Origin: Fidelibacterota bacterium
GTDB taxonomy: Bacteria > Fidelibacterota > SORT01
Assembly: GCA_022571215.1 (NCBI GenBank)
Contig: JACZYG010000005.1
Span: 1-64,000 of the forward strand
Direction of reading: 5' to 3'
DNA length: 64,000 nt
Positions 7,947 through 16,744 of this stretch are shown piece after piece (positions within the stretch are counted from its first letter, which is position 1; each line of letters begins with the position of its first letter). The notes under the pieces were generated by a model that was given only the letters and a program-made list of their open reading frames with translations, was not told the DNA's origin and searched no databases. The translations under genes and the position numbers were made by a program.

Positions 7947-8114
7947 TCAATCTGCTCTTCTCAGGATCAAGGTTCCTACTATGAAAAACGATGCTCCAAT
8001 GAGCAGTGCGATCAATTCATTTATTTCTGAATTCTCCACTATTCCGTGATAAAGTCCAAATAAAACCTGTATCATTCCAATAAGTTGTAAAGTTTTACCT
8101 ATTTTAAAAGACAA
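7947..8114 (-). CDS. 55-residue membrane protein, TTG start
   Basis: A short open frame begins 14 bases after the ABC ATPase stop: residues 1-10 MSFKIGKTLQ, then LIGMIQVLFGLYHGI, a polar ENSEINE turn, and LIALLIGASFFIVGTLILRR. The layout of two membrane helices joined by an acidic turn and closed by Arg-Arg recurs in small uncharacterised bacterial membrane proteins. AGGA lies about 11 bases before the TTG. An internal ATG would give 42 residues and cut into the first helix. Coding rests on the hydropathy pattern alone. Confidence 0.55.
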   Translation of the reverse strand: MSFKIGKTLQLIGMIQVLFGLYHGIVENSEINELIALLIGASFFIVGTLILRRAD

Positions 8115-8128
8115 AGTTCCATTTTTTC

Positions 8129-9208
8129 CTAAATCTTTTCTTCCGTCACCGGATTAAAAAAGTGCGCTTTTGAAAAATTAAAGTCCACCATGACGTTACC
8201 ACCTTCTTCTACCTCAACGTCAGGTGGAACACGCGATACTATTGAGCTTGATCCGGTCGTCATGTAGAGATATATCTCGTTCCCCATCATTTCCGAAACC
8301 TCAATAGTCAGGGGAATACCGTTATTTGAATCGCTAAGCGTAATATCCTCAGGACGTATTCCCATGATTATTTCCTTATCTACAAAGGAGGATAAGCTAT
8401 CCGGCATACCGTTTTGGAGTTTGATAACTACACTACCGTCATCTAAGGTATACACGTCACGCTTCCGTAGAGTTCCTTTTATGAAATTCATGGAAGGACT
8501 GCCTATAAATCCTGCGACAAACTTATTAACAGGATTATTGTAGAGATTCATAGGTGTATCTGTCTGCTGTATAATCGAGTCTTTCATGACAATAATCCTA
8601 TCGCCAAGCGTCATTGCCTCGACCTGATCATGTGTTACATAGATCATTGTGGTTTTCAATCTATTATGTAATTTCGATATTTCCGTTCTCATTTGGACTC
8701 GAAGTTTTGCATCCAAGTTTGATAATGGTTCATCGAACAAGAATACAGAAGGTTGCCGAACGATGGACCTTCCGAGAGCAACCCTTTGTCTTTGTCCTCC
8801 TGATAACGCTTTAGGTTTTCTCTCGAGCAGATTTGTTAAATCAAGAATTTCCGCAGCATTTTTTACTCTCGCAGCTATCTCTTTGGAATCATATTTACGC
8901 AGCTTCAGCCCAAAAGAAATATTTTGATATACGTTCATGTGCGGATATAAGGCATAGTTCTGAAATACCATTGCAATATCCCTATCCTTTGGCGGAACGT
9001 CATTTACCATTTTATTGCCAATGAAGACTTCACCCTCAGATGCCTCTTCAAGCCCTGCAATTATCCGCAATGTCGTGGATTTACCGCAACCAGAAGGACC
9101 GACAAGAACCACAAACTCACCGTCGGCAATATCTATATTGGCATCTTTGATTCCAAAAACACCTTTTTCAAATTCTTTACTGATATTTTTCAGAGCAACT
9201 TGCGCCAT
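8129..9208 (-). CDS. ugpC: CUT1-family ABC transporter ATP-binding protein (UgpC/MalK-like)
   Basis: The energising subunit of a carbohydrate importer: Walker A GPSGCGKST, Q-loop FQNYALYPH, signature LSGGQRQRVALGR, Walker B FLFDEPLSNLDAKLR, switch His in THDQ, and a C-terminal TOBE/OB regulatory domain (GIRPEDI). No permease or binding protein is nearby, so it probably serves transporters encoded elsewhere, as MsmK does. I prefer ATG 9208 (MAQVALKNIS...) over the in-frame ATG at 9223, because GAGG lies six bases before 9208 and inside the longer reading. Confidence 0.93.
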   Translation of the reverse strand: MAQVALKNISKEFEKGVFGIKDANIDIADGEFVVLVGPSGCGKSTTLRIIAGLEEASEGEVFIGNKMVNDVPPKDRDIAMVFQNYALYPHMNVYQNISFGLKLRKYDSKEIAARVKNAAEILDLTNLLERKPKALSGGQRQRVALGRSIVRQPSVFLFDEPLSNLDAKLRVQMRTEISKLHNRLKTTMIYVTHDQVEAMTLGDRIIVMKDSIIQQTDTPMNLYNNPVNKFVAGFIGSPSMNFIKGTLRKRDVYTLDDGSVVIKLQNGMPDSLSSFVDKEIIMGIRPEDITLSDSNNGIPLTIEVSEMMGNEIYLYMTTGSSSIVSRVPPDVEVEEGGNVMVDFNFSKAHFFNPVTEEKI

Positions 9209-9413
9209 CCATAACCTCGACATTAAACATTAAGTAGTGACATGAAAATATATTTCATATTTCTTCTATTCGCAATAACAATGTACTGTTCTTCTTTATA
9301 AGAAAAGGACAATCTTAGAAGAGGTTTTCCCTGAGGAACGAATTATTGTTATTACGTTCCCGCCGTAACGATCATACTGTCGGAAATATAAGTATGATTG
9401 ATTTTAGAATTGT

Positions 9414-10052
9414 TTAGTTGTTTAATTTTATAGATAATCTGTTTCTTAAGCCCGCATCAAGAGTCTCTATCGTTAAAGCCGTTTTCAAGAGTGTGTGGTC
9501 CGGCTTTTCTTGCACATACATAGAAATCAGATCAGAGAATTTCAACCTTGCAGGATGCTCGTATTCCGACGAGATAGGGTCCCCTGCTTTTACGTATCCC
9601 TCTTCAATAACTTTAAAATAAATGCCAAACCTCTCGCTCCGCCAAAACCGTTTTATGAACCCACTATCTCCCATCTTTATAGCTAATTTATGACATGGAG
9701 TCCTCAAATCGGCAACTTCAAGTAGCGCCTCTCCAGCTCGTATTCGGTCGCCTGCGCAAATACCTGATTCATCTGTTCCGCCGACAGTCAAGTTTTCCCC
9801 GAACATACCGGGCGTCAAATCATCTCTATCGGTTTCGTTAATCCAATAATCATAATGAGATTGAAAGTACATGTATACCGCTTTGTTTTCTCCTCCATGA
9901 ATTTTCTTATTTATTATCGTATCGCCCTCAAGTCCCTTTTTGGTGATCATGACCGGATGAGTTGACGGCTCCTTGTAAATTCCTGTTTCCTCTATCCTAC
10001 CGTTGTATTCGATAGTCCTGCTTTTCCCGATGTTCACAGATATAATTTTCAT
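9414..10052 (-). CDS. MOSC-domain protein (YiiM-like)
   Basis: About 212 residues. The MOSC beta-barrel has the family landmarks: KKGLEGD, KIHGGENKAVYMYFQSHYDYW, MFGENLTV, GDRIRAG, and the conserved Cys in DLRTPCHKLA that is thought to coordinate molybdenum in YiiM and mARC relatives. Members reduce N-hydroxylated compounds or handle molybdenum cofactor sulfur; the substrate here is unknown. Start M10052 (MKIISVNIG) is chosen because GGAG stands four bases upstream; ATG at 10070 is the longer option. A 190-base gap holding only weak hairpins separates it from the ABC ATPase. Confidence 0.85.
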   Translation of the reverse strand: MKIISVNIGKSRTIEYNGRIEETGIYKEPSTHPVMITKKGLEGDTIINKKIHGGENKAVYMYFQSHYDYWINETDRDDLTPGMFGENLTVGGTDESGICAGDRIRAGEALLEVADLRTPCHKLAIKMGDSGFIKRFWRSERFGIYFKVIEEGYVKAGDPISSEYEHPARLKFSDLISMYVQEKPDHTLLKTALTIETLDAGLRNRLSIKLNN

Positions 10053-10143
10053 ATAGCTCCGCATTACCACACTGCCATTAATTTCGTTTGAGCCTGAAGA
10101 ATTTTTACGGTGAATAAAAATCTACAAAGAAGAAAGAACCGTT

Positions 10144-10365
10144 TCATTCGGATTCTTCATCCTCTTCGTCCGGTTTCGTTCTCAACCAGCTTAAAATCGA
10201 ACCGAATTTATCGGGTGCGAGCAGAGCAAGACCTAAAAGTATTACTAACACTCCCGGCAGAATCGGGAGTAGAAGTCCGGCAGAACCTAAAATCACCAGT
10301 ATAATTCCAAGTAATTGCCTGTTTTTATGAAATTCGAGTATATCTTCCCATAAAGGATTTGACAT
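10144..10365 (-). CDS. Small PGPGW-type membrane protein
   Basis: 73 residues with a hydrophobic hairpin at about 17-50. The LGIILVILGSAGLLLPILPGVLVILLGLALLAP pattern (Pro-Gly turn between two helices) matches the small transmembrane family named for PGPGW. A short cytoplasmic acidic tail follows (DEEDEESE). No function is known. A weak GGA precedes the ATG. Confidence 0.7.
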   Translation of the reverse strand: MSNPLWEDILEFHKNRQLLGIILVILGSAGLLLPILPGVLVILLGLALLAPDKFGSILSWLRTKPDEEDEESE

Positions 10366-10454
10366 TTTTTATCCGTAATTTAATTAGACTAATTATTCTG
10401 TTGCAATATAGCTCCAAGAGGCTATTTGTTCAAGTCGGGTTTTAAATAGCTCCG

Positions 10455-11609
10455 CTAATATAATTCTGAATATTTTTCTTTACTTCCTGTAATAAATACC
10501 ACAACGCTTTCAGTCCCTTCAAGGAAATCATTTTCTACGAGTTTCCTTGCGGCTATCACCGCTGCGCCTCCTTCCGGCGCGGGGCTTAATTTTGTATGCT
10601 TTTCTACGAGTCGAATCCCCTCGATTATCTCATCTTCGCTAACAGCGATTGCCGTACCCCCGCTTTCCCGGAGCGCTCTTAGCATTAAAAAATCGCCTAC
10701 CGCTGACGGTACCCGCAAACCGAGAGCGTTTGTTTTTGCGTTATCCCACGGTTCCGCAAAATCTTTTCCGTCGTGAAACGCCTTTACTATCGGAGCGCAC
10801 CCTTCACTTTGTACGCTCACCATTTTAGGTCTTTCGCCGTCTATCCATCCAAGTTTTTCCATCTCGTCGAACGCTTTCCACATCCCTATCAATCCGGTTC
10901 CGCCGCCTGTTGGATAGATTATAACGTCAGGAAGTTTCCAATCAAGCTGCTCGGCTAATTCGTAACCCATCGTTTTCTTACCTTCAACTCTGTAAGGCTC
11001 CTTCAGCGTAGATAGATTGAACCAGCTCTCGTCAAGCGTTTCGGACATCATTAATCCCGCATCGGTTATTGTTCCTTTCACCATAGTGACATTTGCGCCA
11101 TATTCGAGGCAGCTCTTCGAGAAACTCGAAGGAGTATCATCGGGAATAAAGACCCAGCATTCCATACCGGCGGCATCCGCGTAAGCCGCCGCCGCTACGC
11201 CGGCATTTCCCGCGGATGGGAGTGATACTTTCGTCACTCCAAGTTCCTTCGCTCTTGACAGCGCCACGGTCATACCGCGGTCTTTGAAGCTTCCCGTAGG
11301 GTTAACGCCTTCATCTTTCAGATATAAATTGTCCAGACCAAGAAGGCTGCCGAGCTCGGCTTCACGCTTTAACGGAGTCATCCCTTCGCCAAGCGTGACC
11401 CTGTCGTTTTCGTTTTTGATGGGAAGCAGTTTCCGGTACCTCCATAACGATTCATCTTCGGTGATAATCATTTCAAGTGGATTAGTCTCAGCTTCGACTT
11501 GGATATACGCTAATAGCGGAGCGCCGCAATTGCAGAGATTTTGCAATTCGTTTATCGGATATTCCCTACCGCATTTCGGGCAGGTCAGAATCTTGAAGAG
11601 TCTGTTCAA
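10455..11609 (-). CDS. thrC: Threonine synthase
   Basis: 384 residues. It converts O-phosphohomoserine to threonine with PLP. The Schiff-base lysine is Lys109 in NPTGSFKDRG, the phosphate loop is in PSAGNAGVAAAAYA, and the C-terminal serine loop is at FITGSKEKY. A Cys4 ribbon (Cys10, Cys13, Cys26, Cys28) at the N-terminus is typical of the archaeal/Bacteroidetes-style short form. The start is TTG, overlapping the gatB TGA in a TTGA junction; a stop codon directly precedes it in frame, so no longer start exists. It is co-transcribed with gatB and the serine genes. Confidence 0.93.
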   Translation of the reverse strand: MNRLFKILTCPKCGREYPINELQNLCNCGAPLLAYIQVEAETNPLEMIITEDESLWRYRKLLPIKNENDRVTLGEGMTPLKREAELGSLLGLDNLYLKDEGVNPTGSFKDRGMTVALSRAKELGVTKVSLPSAGNAGVAAAAYADAAGMECWVFIPDDTPSSFSKSCLEYGANVTMVKGTITDAGLMMSETLDESWFNLSTLKEPYRVEGKKTMGYELAEQLDWKLPDVIIYPTGGGTGLIGMWKAFDEMEKLGWIDGERPKMVSVQSEGCAPIVKAFHDGKDFAEPWDNAKTNALGLRVPSAVGDFLMLRALRESGGTAIAVSEDEIIEGIRLVEKHTKLSPAPEGGAAVIAARKLVENDFLEGTESVVVFITGSKEKYSELY

Positions 11610-13057
11610 CTATCTATATTAAGCAGCCTGTCAAGAGATTCGTTTGCTATCTGCGGGTTGGCTTTACCATGTGACGCCTTCATAATCTGACCGACGAACC
11701 AACCTTTTAGTTTTCCCTCGCCGCTCTTATACCGTTCTGCCTCTTCAGGATTAGAATCAATTACACCCTGAACTATTTTATCGATTTCAGAAGAGTCGCT
11801 CACCTGTTTTAGACCTAACTTCTCAATGATCGATTCCACAGAGGATTCATCTGTTAACATCTCGTCAAACACACTTTTTGCGGCGCTTATGGAGATTCCT
11901 CCATCCGAAACGGACTTAATCAATTCGGCTAACCGTACCGGAGGTATAGCGAATTCTCCAATCGGTTTTTCCTTTTCATTCAGAACCCTGTTGATGTTGC
12001 CCATCACCCAATTCGCGGAATTTTTCGGGTCTCCGGTCAGCGTCGCCAGCTCTTCGAAATATTCGGCTACACCCCGTGACGCTGTCAAAACAAGAGCGTG
12101 TTCGTTTTTTAATTCATACTCGGAGACAAACCGGGCGTTTCTTTTTTCAGGAAGCTCGGGTAGATTTTCTTTAATTATTTTTACGTACGCTTCATCCACG
12201 GTAAAAGGAACAATGTCCGGTTCGGGGAAATAACGATAATCATCCGATCCCTCTTTTGCGCGCATCTGCCGGATCTCACCACTGTTTTCATCCCAAAGAT
12301 TAGTGGCTTGCACAATTTTTCCGCCTGATTCAAGAGTTTCTTTTTGCCGTTTAATTTCCGCGTGCAGCGCTTTTTCAACTCCTCTGAAAGAGTTCATATT
12401 TTTCAGTTCGGTTTTAGTCCCGAATTTTTCTTCGCCGAGTTCCCGGATTGATATATTGGCATCGCACCGTAAACTGCCTTCCTCCATGTTACAATCGCTA
12501 ATATCGAGATAACGCAATATCTGTTTCAGCTTTACAAGATACTCATAGGACTCTTCGGGACTTCTCAGGTCCGGTTCGGAAACTATCTCTAACAAGGGAA
12601 CTCCCGCTCTGTTAAGGTCGACTTTACTTTCAGGTCTGTTTGGTTCATGCATCGACTTTCCCGCATCCTCTTCTAAATGTATGCGCGTAATGCCGATTTT
12701 CTTACTGCCCGAATCGGATCCGATAGTGATATATCCGTTTTCGCATAAAGGCTCTTCGAACTGTGATATTTGATAACCTTTCGGGGAATCGGGGTAAAAA
12801 TAATTTTTTCTCGCAAAACGGGAATACGAAGCGATTTTGCAATTCATCGCAATACCGGCTTTAACCCCATATTCAACCGTTTGCTCATTCAGAACGGGGA
12901 GAACTCCGGGCATGCCCATACAAACCGGACAAATCCTGCTATTGGGGGGGGCGCCGAATTCGGACCTGCATCCGCAGAATATTTTTGTCTTTGTCGAAAG
13001 TTGGGCATGTACTTCAAGCCCTATAACAACTTCCCATTTCTTGTCAGTTGCTGCGAT
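11606..13057 (-). CDS. gatB: Asp/Glu-tRNA amidotransferase subunit B, apparent ATC start
   Basis: GatB activates and amidates Glu-tRNA(Gln) and Asp-tRNA(Asn) with GatA and GatC. From 13057 the protein is 483 residues, the family size, and opens with the conserved EVVIGLEVHAQLSTKTKIF, the Cys pairs CGC and CPVC, and GMPGVLPVLN. The first ATG in frame is at 12919, inside CPVCMGMPG, which would delete this whole conserved segment. Between the in-frame serA TGA and that ATG there is no ATG, GTG or TTG. AGGAG stands seven bases before ATC at 13057. The C-terminal tail domain (GatB/YqeY) is present. An 8-G run at 12944-12951 keeps the frame. gatA and gatC are not in the window. Confidence 0.9.
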   Translation of the reverse strand: MAATDKKWEVVIGLEVHAQLSTKTKIFCGCRSEFGAPPNSRICPVCMGMPGVLPVLNEQTVEYGVKAGIAMNCKIASYSRFARKNYFYPDSPKGYQISQFEEPLCENGYITIGSDSGSKKIGITRIHLEEDAGKSMHEPNRPESKVDLNRAGVPLLEIVSEPDLRSPEESYEYLVKLKQILRYLDISDCNMEEGSLRCDANISIRELGEEKFGTKTELKNMNSFRGVEKALHAEIKRQKETLESGGKIVQATNLWDENSGEIRQMRAKEGSDDYRYFPEPDIVPFTVDEAYVKIIKENLPELPEKRNARFVSEYELKNEHALVLTASRGVAEYFEELATLTGDPKNSANWVMGNINRVLNEKEKPIGEFAIPPVRLAELIKSVSDGGISISAAKSVFDEMLTDESSVESIIEKLGLKQVSDSSEIDKIVQGVIDSNPEEAERYKSGEGKLKGWFVGQIMKASHGKANPQIANESLDRLLNIDS

Positions 13058-13069
13058 AAGACGGCTCCT
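13055..13069 (-). promoter_or_regulatory. gatB: Ribosome-binding site and ATC start of gatB
   Basis: AGGAG (13069-13065), seven bases, then ATC (13057-13055). It starts four bases past the serA stop and is the only ribosome site that yields a complete GatB. Confidence 0.6.
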
Positions 13070-13072
13070 ATC

Positions 13073-14653
13073 TCAAAATTTTATCTGATCTACTTTCAGT
13101 ATGTCCTTCTCGGACAATAGCTTCTCCAACACATCACTTTCCAACGGTGAATCAAGATTTACGAACGAGAGAGCTACTCCTCCCTTCTCACGTCTACCAA
13201 GGTTGAATTCCGCTATATTTTGGCCTGCCTCTCCAAGAATAGTGCCGATTAGACCTATTACCCCGGGTATATCATTACTTTTAATAACAAGGATAATACC
13301 TTCAGGATTCAGCTCCATATGGTATTCGTTCAGCTGCACTATCCTTTGATATTTTCCTGCAAAGACAGTTCCGCTCACTTTGAGCTTTCCGTTCGGTCCC
13401 GTCACGACACTTTCGATCTTGTTATTATAACTTTCACTGCCGTGCTTGTAACTTTCTGTAACTTTTATACCCCTCTGTTCCGCGATATAATGCGCATTCA
13501 CATTGTTTATCGGGTCTGTCGAAGAGAAGGAGATAAACCCCATCAACACTCCCAATGTGACGGGAGGAACGTCTTTAAGTTCACCGAGGCAGGTGATCTT
13601 CATTTTGGTTATTTCACCATCCATCAGCTGCGATTGAAGTAATCCTATCTTACCTGCAAGTTCCACGTACGGTTCGAGTAGGGGACTGATTTCACCTGCC
13701 GCGAACGCGACGTTGAGAGCGTTCTCCGCCTTGTTGGAAAGTAAAAAGTCCCGTACCTGTTTACATGCTCCCAACGATACTCCAATCTTTGCTTCTTCCG
13801 TTGATGCTCCCAAGTGGGGTGTAAGCAGCACATTCTTTGCTTTGAGCAAAGGACTATTTTCCGGAGGTTCATTCTCAAAGACATCAAGCCCGGCGCCTTT
13901 TATTTTCCCTTCATTCAAAGCATCGGTCAGCGCTTGCTCATCTATCAATCCGCCGCGCGCGCAATTGATAATTCTCACTCCATCTTTCATGTTTTTGATA
14001 GAATCAGAATTGATCAGATGCTTTGTATCTTCATTGAGCGGCAGATGTAGCGTTATATAATCCACTTCTTGCAAAAGATTTTCGAGAGTGGAAGCCTTTG
14101 CTCCGCTCTCAACTATTATATCATCGGATACGTACGGATCGTAAATAGACAGATCCATTTCGAATGAACGCGCCCGGCTCGCAACTTCCTTACCGACTTT
14201 CCCGAATCCTATCACGCCCAATTTTTTATTCTTCAGTTCCTGCCCGACTAATTCGGAGCGTTCCCATTTACCCTCTTTGATACTTCTATCAGCTTTCGCA
14301 ACATTTCTCGATAGAGCCAGCATAAGAGCCATTGTCAATTCAGCCGCGGCGTTTGAATTTACACCGGGAACATTCATGACTACGATACCCTTCTTCGTTG
14401 CAGCTTCTATGTCAATATTATCTACTCCGACTCCAGCTCTGCAGATCACCTTTAGATTTTCAGCGGCTTCAATGACCTCTGCAGAAACATTTGTGCCGCT
14501 GCGGATTATATGAGCATCAACATTCCTGATCTCTTCTTTCAGTTCATCCGGCGACAGATCCTCTTTTATTATTACCTCGAGATCGTCGGACTCTTTAAGA
14601 AGATCGATTCCCTCTTCTGAAACGGGATCTGTGATCAATACTTTATAATTCAT
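13073..14653 (-). CDS. serA: D-3-phosphoglycerate dehydrogenase
   Basis: 526 residues, the long form. The Rossmann motif is GFGKVGKE (about 149-156). The catalytic triad is Arg233 (ARGGLIDE), Glu262 (FENEPP) and His280 (LLTPHLGAS). An intervening domain and a C-terminal ACT domain (about 450-526) follow, the likely site of serine feedback. It makes the first committed step to serine. Its start overlaps the upstream aminotransferase (ATGA), and its TGA lies in the same reading frame as gatB, separated only by an AGGAG leader. Confidence 0.96.
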   Translation of the reverse strand: MNYKVLITDPVSEEGIDLLKESDDLEVIIKEDLSPDELKEEIRNVDAHIIRSGTNVSAEVIEAAENLKVICRAGVGVDNIDIEAATKKGIVVMNVPGVNSNAAAELTMALMLALSRNVAKADRSIKEGKWERSELVGQELKNKKLGVIGFGKVGKEVASRARSFEMDLSIYDPYVSDDIIVESGAKASTLENLLQEVDYITLHLPLNEDTKHLINSDSIKNMKDGVRIINCARGGLIDEQALTDALNEGKIKGAGLDVFENEPPENSPLLKAKNVLLTPHLGASTEEAKIGVSLGACKQVRDFLLSNKAENALNVAFAAGEISPLLEPYVELAGKIGLLQSQLMDGEITKMKITCLGELKDVPPVTLGVLMGFISFSSTDPINNVNAHYIAEQRGIKVTESYKHGSESYNNKIESVVTGPNGKLKVSGTVFAGKYQRIVQLNEYHMELNPEGIILVIKSNDIPGVIGLIGTILGEAGQNIAEFNLGRREKGGVALSFVNLDSPLESDVLEKLLSEKDILKVDQIKF

Positions 14654-15726
14654 TCCATCTCGCTAATTGTTTCATCAATTGTTCGTAATAGACCTTCGAT
14701 ATCATCAATATTCAGATCCCCCATATGAGCTATTCTGAATGTTTCTCCCTTAAGTTTACCGTACCCGTTCCCCATGACATATCCTTTGTCGTTCAATTTA
14801 TTCAGCAAGCTGGTAACGTCAATATTTTTACTGTTTTTTACACAGGTCACGGTAGGAGAAAGATACTCTTCATCCGCGAATAATCCAAAATTCTCCCGCG
14901 CCCATTCTCTAACCCTTTCAGCCATTTGGATTATCTTTTCATACCTGCTTTCCATCCCTGCCGCAAGCATATCATCTATCTGTTTTGAAAGAGCGTACAT
15001 ATGCGGAGTTGACGCGGTTGATATTGTCTGCGAACGCAGGTGATATTTTTCAAACATCTCAAAATCAAAGTAGAAACCCTTATTCTCGGCGTTCTTTGAG
15101 CGTTCAAATGCCCTTTCAGAGATCGATGCGATTGAAAAACCGGGTGGGAGCGCCCATGCTTTCTGAACGCTCGCAAGACATACGTCTAATCCCCATTCAT
15201 CTACTAAAATTTCTGTCCCCGCCATCGAAGAAACAGCATCGACGATAAGCGCCACATCTTCGAATTCTTTCACCACCTCGGAAATTTCTTTGAGGGGGTT
15301 CATGACTCCGGTAGAAGTTTCGTTATGCGTAATACAGACGGTGTCATAATTGCCTTCAGCGAGAGCGCTCCTGACGGCTTCCGGCTTAATAGCCTTCCCC
15401 CAGTCCACTTCCAACGGAACAGCGTCTTTCCCGCAGCTTTTGGCAATGGTATACCAAAGTTGCCCGAAACTTCCGCATATCAGGTGTAAGGAACTTTTCT
15501 GAATCACGTTCCGTACGGCTGCTTCCATTAGTCCGGTAGCGGTTGATGAAGAGAGATAGATCCTGCCGTCAGTGTGCAGTATTTCCGCAATTCCCTTTAC
15601 AATTTTCTCATAAAGAACCGAAAAATCCTTTGAACGATGCCCTATCGTAGGTCCTTTCATCGCCTCTTTAATTTCGTCCCTCACATATACAGGACCCGGG
15701 AGGAAAAACTTGGCGTTTTTTGACAT
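14650..15726 (-). CDS. Class V aminotransferase, probable phosphoserine aminotransferase analogue
   Basis: 358 residues, PLP-dependent fold type I, alanine-glyoxylate/serine-pyruvate branch. The PLP lysine is Lys189 in SVQKAWALPPG, the cofactor Asp is in IVDAVSSMAG, and the N-terminal loop LPGPVYVRDEI is conserved. Squeezed between a SerB-like phosphatase (one-base TAATG overlap) and serA, it most likely supplies the SerC step, as class V enzymes of this branch do in some other lineages. No canonical serC is visible here. Alanine-glyoxylate transamination is the alternative. Confidence 0.85.
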   Translation of the reverse strand: MSKNAKFFLPGPVYVRDEIKEAMKGPTIGHRSKDFSVLYEKIVKGIAEILHTDGRIYLSSSTATGLMEAAVRNVIQKSSLHLICGSFGQLWYTIAKSCGKDAVPLEVDWGKAIKPEAVRSALAEGNYDTVCITHNETSTGVMNPLKEISEVVKEFEDVALIVDAVSSMAGTEILVDEWGLDVCLASVQKAWALPPGFSIASISERAFERSKNAENKGFYFDFEMFEKYHLRSQTISTASTPHMYALSKQIDDMLAAGMESRYEKIIQMAERVREWARENFGLFADEEYLSPTVTCVKNSKNIDVTSLLNKLNDKGYVMGNGYGKLKGETFRIAHMGDLNIDDIEGLLRTIDETISEME

Positions 15727-16457
15727 TACTTCCTCACAACGCTGTCAGAAAGTAAGTTCAACCCTCTTTCAATAAGCTCACGATATTGTCCCTGCCGGAA
15801 AGGTTTCATCTCTTCTTCATCCATGAGAATAGGGATTATCGGGGCAAAGCTGTTACATTCGATATAGATCTCTGAAGCTTCCAATATTTTCTGTCGTTTT
15901 ACCGCCCCTCCATAACCTATAAATAGTTCTAATTCGCCCGCCGCTTCAATATCGTTCTTTCCGTCTCCAATCAATACGGATTTTCCATACTCTTTGTTGA
16001 TCTGTTTTACTATCCTGGTTTTTCCATGAGCGCGGACTAACGGTGAAGATTTATCGAACCCTGTATACTCTCCCTTCTGATTGAAATATACTTCAACAGA
16101 ATATACATTCTTATATCCAATACCAAGATATCTCGCAAGATAATTTACCGCCGGTTGTAAACCTCCCGTCAGTATGAAAATATTTCTGCCGGTTTCGTTC
16201 AGTAACTTTATAACATCTTTCACATCTCGGGAGAGATTTGCGATGTATAAATCTCCGAGATCCTGAACCTGCTCCAATGTCGGATTAACCAGCTCCAACC
16301 TTTTTTCAAAGTCGCCTACCGTGAGTGACGTACTTTCCATAGAACGGCGTGTTATCTCCGATACTTCATCCCATACATCATTCATATCAGCAAGGAGATC
16401 TATTCCTTCCGTGTGTGTGAGAGTACTGTCACAATCGAATATCACGTTCTTTATCAT
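15726..16457 (-). CDS. serB: HAD-family phosphoserine phosphatase (SerB-like)
   Basis: 243 residues. HAD motif I is Asp8/Asp10 in FDCDST, motif II is ILTGG (about 95-99), and motifs III/IV are GDGKND (164-169) after a conserved Lys. The helical cap at about 20-75 is of the C1 type seen in phosphoserine phosphatases. First gene of the serB-aminotransferase-serA-gatB-thrC run, which supports serine biosynthesis; it would dephosphorylate the product of the next two enzymes. Ribosome site weak (CCCCG only). Confidence 0.85.
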   Translation of the reverse strand: MIKNVIFDCDSTLTHTEGIDLLADMNDVWDEVSEITRRSMESTSLTVGDFEKRLELVNPTLEQVQDLGDLYIANLSRDVKDVIKLLNETGRNIFILTGGLQPAVNYLARYLGIGYKNVYSVEVYFNQKGEYTGFDKSSPLVRAHGKTRIVKQINKEYGKSVLIGDGKNDIEAAGELELFIGYGGAVKRQKILEASEIYIECNSFAPIIPILMDEEEMKPFRQGQYRELIERGLNLLSDSVVRK

Positions 16458-16560
16458 CGGGGATTATCCATAATTTTGAATCGTAATCTATCCTCACTCT
16501 TTTGGAAAAGCAATAATTTTAAACGTCTGCGGGAACTAATAGGGAGACGATACAGACGAA

Positions 16561-16676
16561 GTCCCGTCATCGGCGGTGATTCCTAACCAGAACCTCGCAA
16601 AAACGGTATTCTCCCCTCCTTTCTAAGGAGGGGAGGATTTTGTCCCGACTGTTCGGGACGAAAGACGGGGTGGTTG
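16561..16676. repeat. Intergenic repeat elements (double-hairpin family and CCGATGG hairpin)
   Basis: The 287-base gap has no gene. 16561-16576 is the reverse complement of the CCGCCGATGACGGGAC hairpin unit seen again near 29.2 and 59.5 kb. 16611-16635 is a perfect 11-bp hairpin CTCCCCTCCTT/AAGGAGGGGAG, then a 7-bp hairpin GTCCCGA/TCGGGAC (16642-16659), then ACGGGGTGG. The same order occurs at 29139 and 59221. Confidence 0.7.
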
Positions 16677-16694
16677 TCAAACTGAATACCATAA

Positions 16695-16728
16695 AAAAAC
16701 CGGAGCTCGATCAGGAACTCCGGTTTTT
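16695..16728 (-). terminator. Terminator of the interrupted lipoprotein gene
   Basis: An 11-bp stem AAAAACCGGAG/CTCCGGTTTTT with a 12-base loop, 17 bases past the stop. Symmetrical, so it could act in both directions. Confidence 0.8.
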
Positions 16729-16744
16729 AACTGTTATATAAAGA

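Noticed and set aside
9371-9398. ATCATACT/AGTATGAT hairpin as terminator or riboswitch
   Set aside because: Stem is A/T-rich with a 12-base loop and no T-run on minus; too weak to call.
12944-12951. Frameshift in gatB at the 8-G run
   Set aside because: The conserved GatB sequence reads through without a shift (CRSEFGAPPNSRICPVC).
13057-13073. SerA-Sec-GatB fusion by UGA readthrough
   Set aside because: serA TGA and gatB share a frame, and tRNA-Sec exists, but an AGGAG site sits between them and no SECIS-like hairpin follows; two separate proteins are far more likely.
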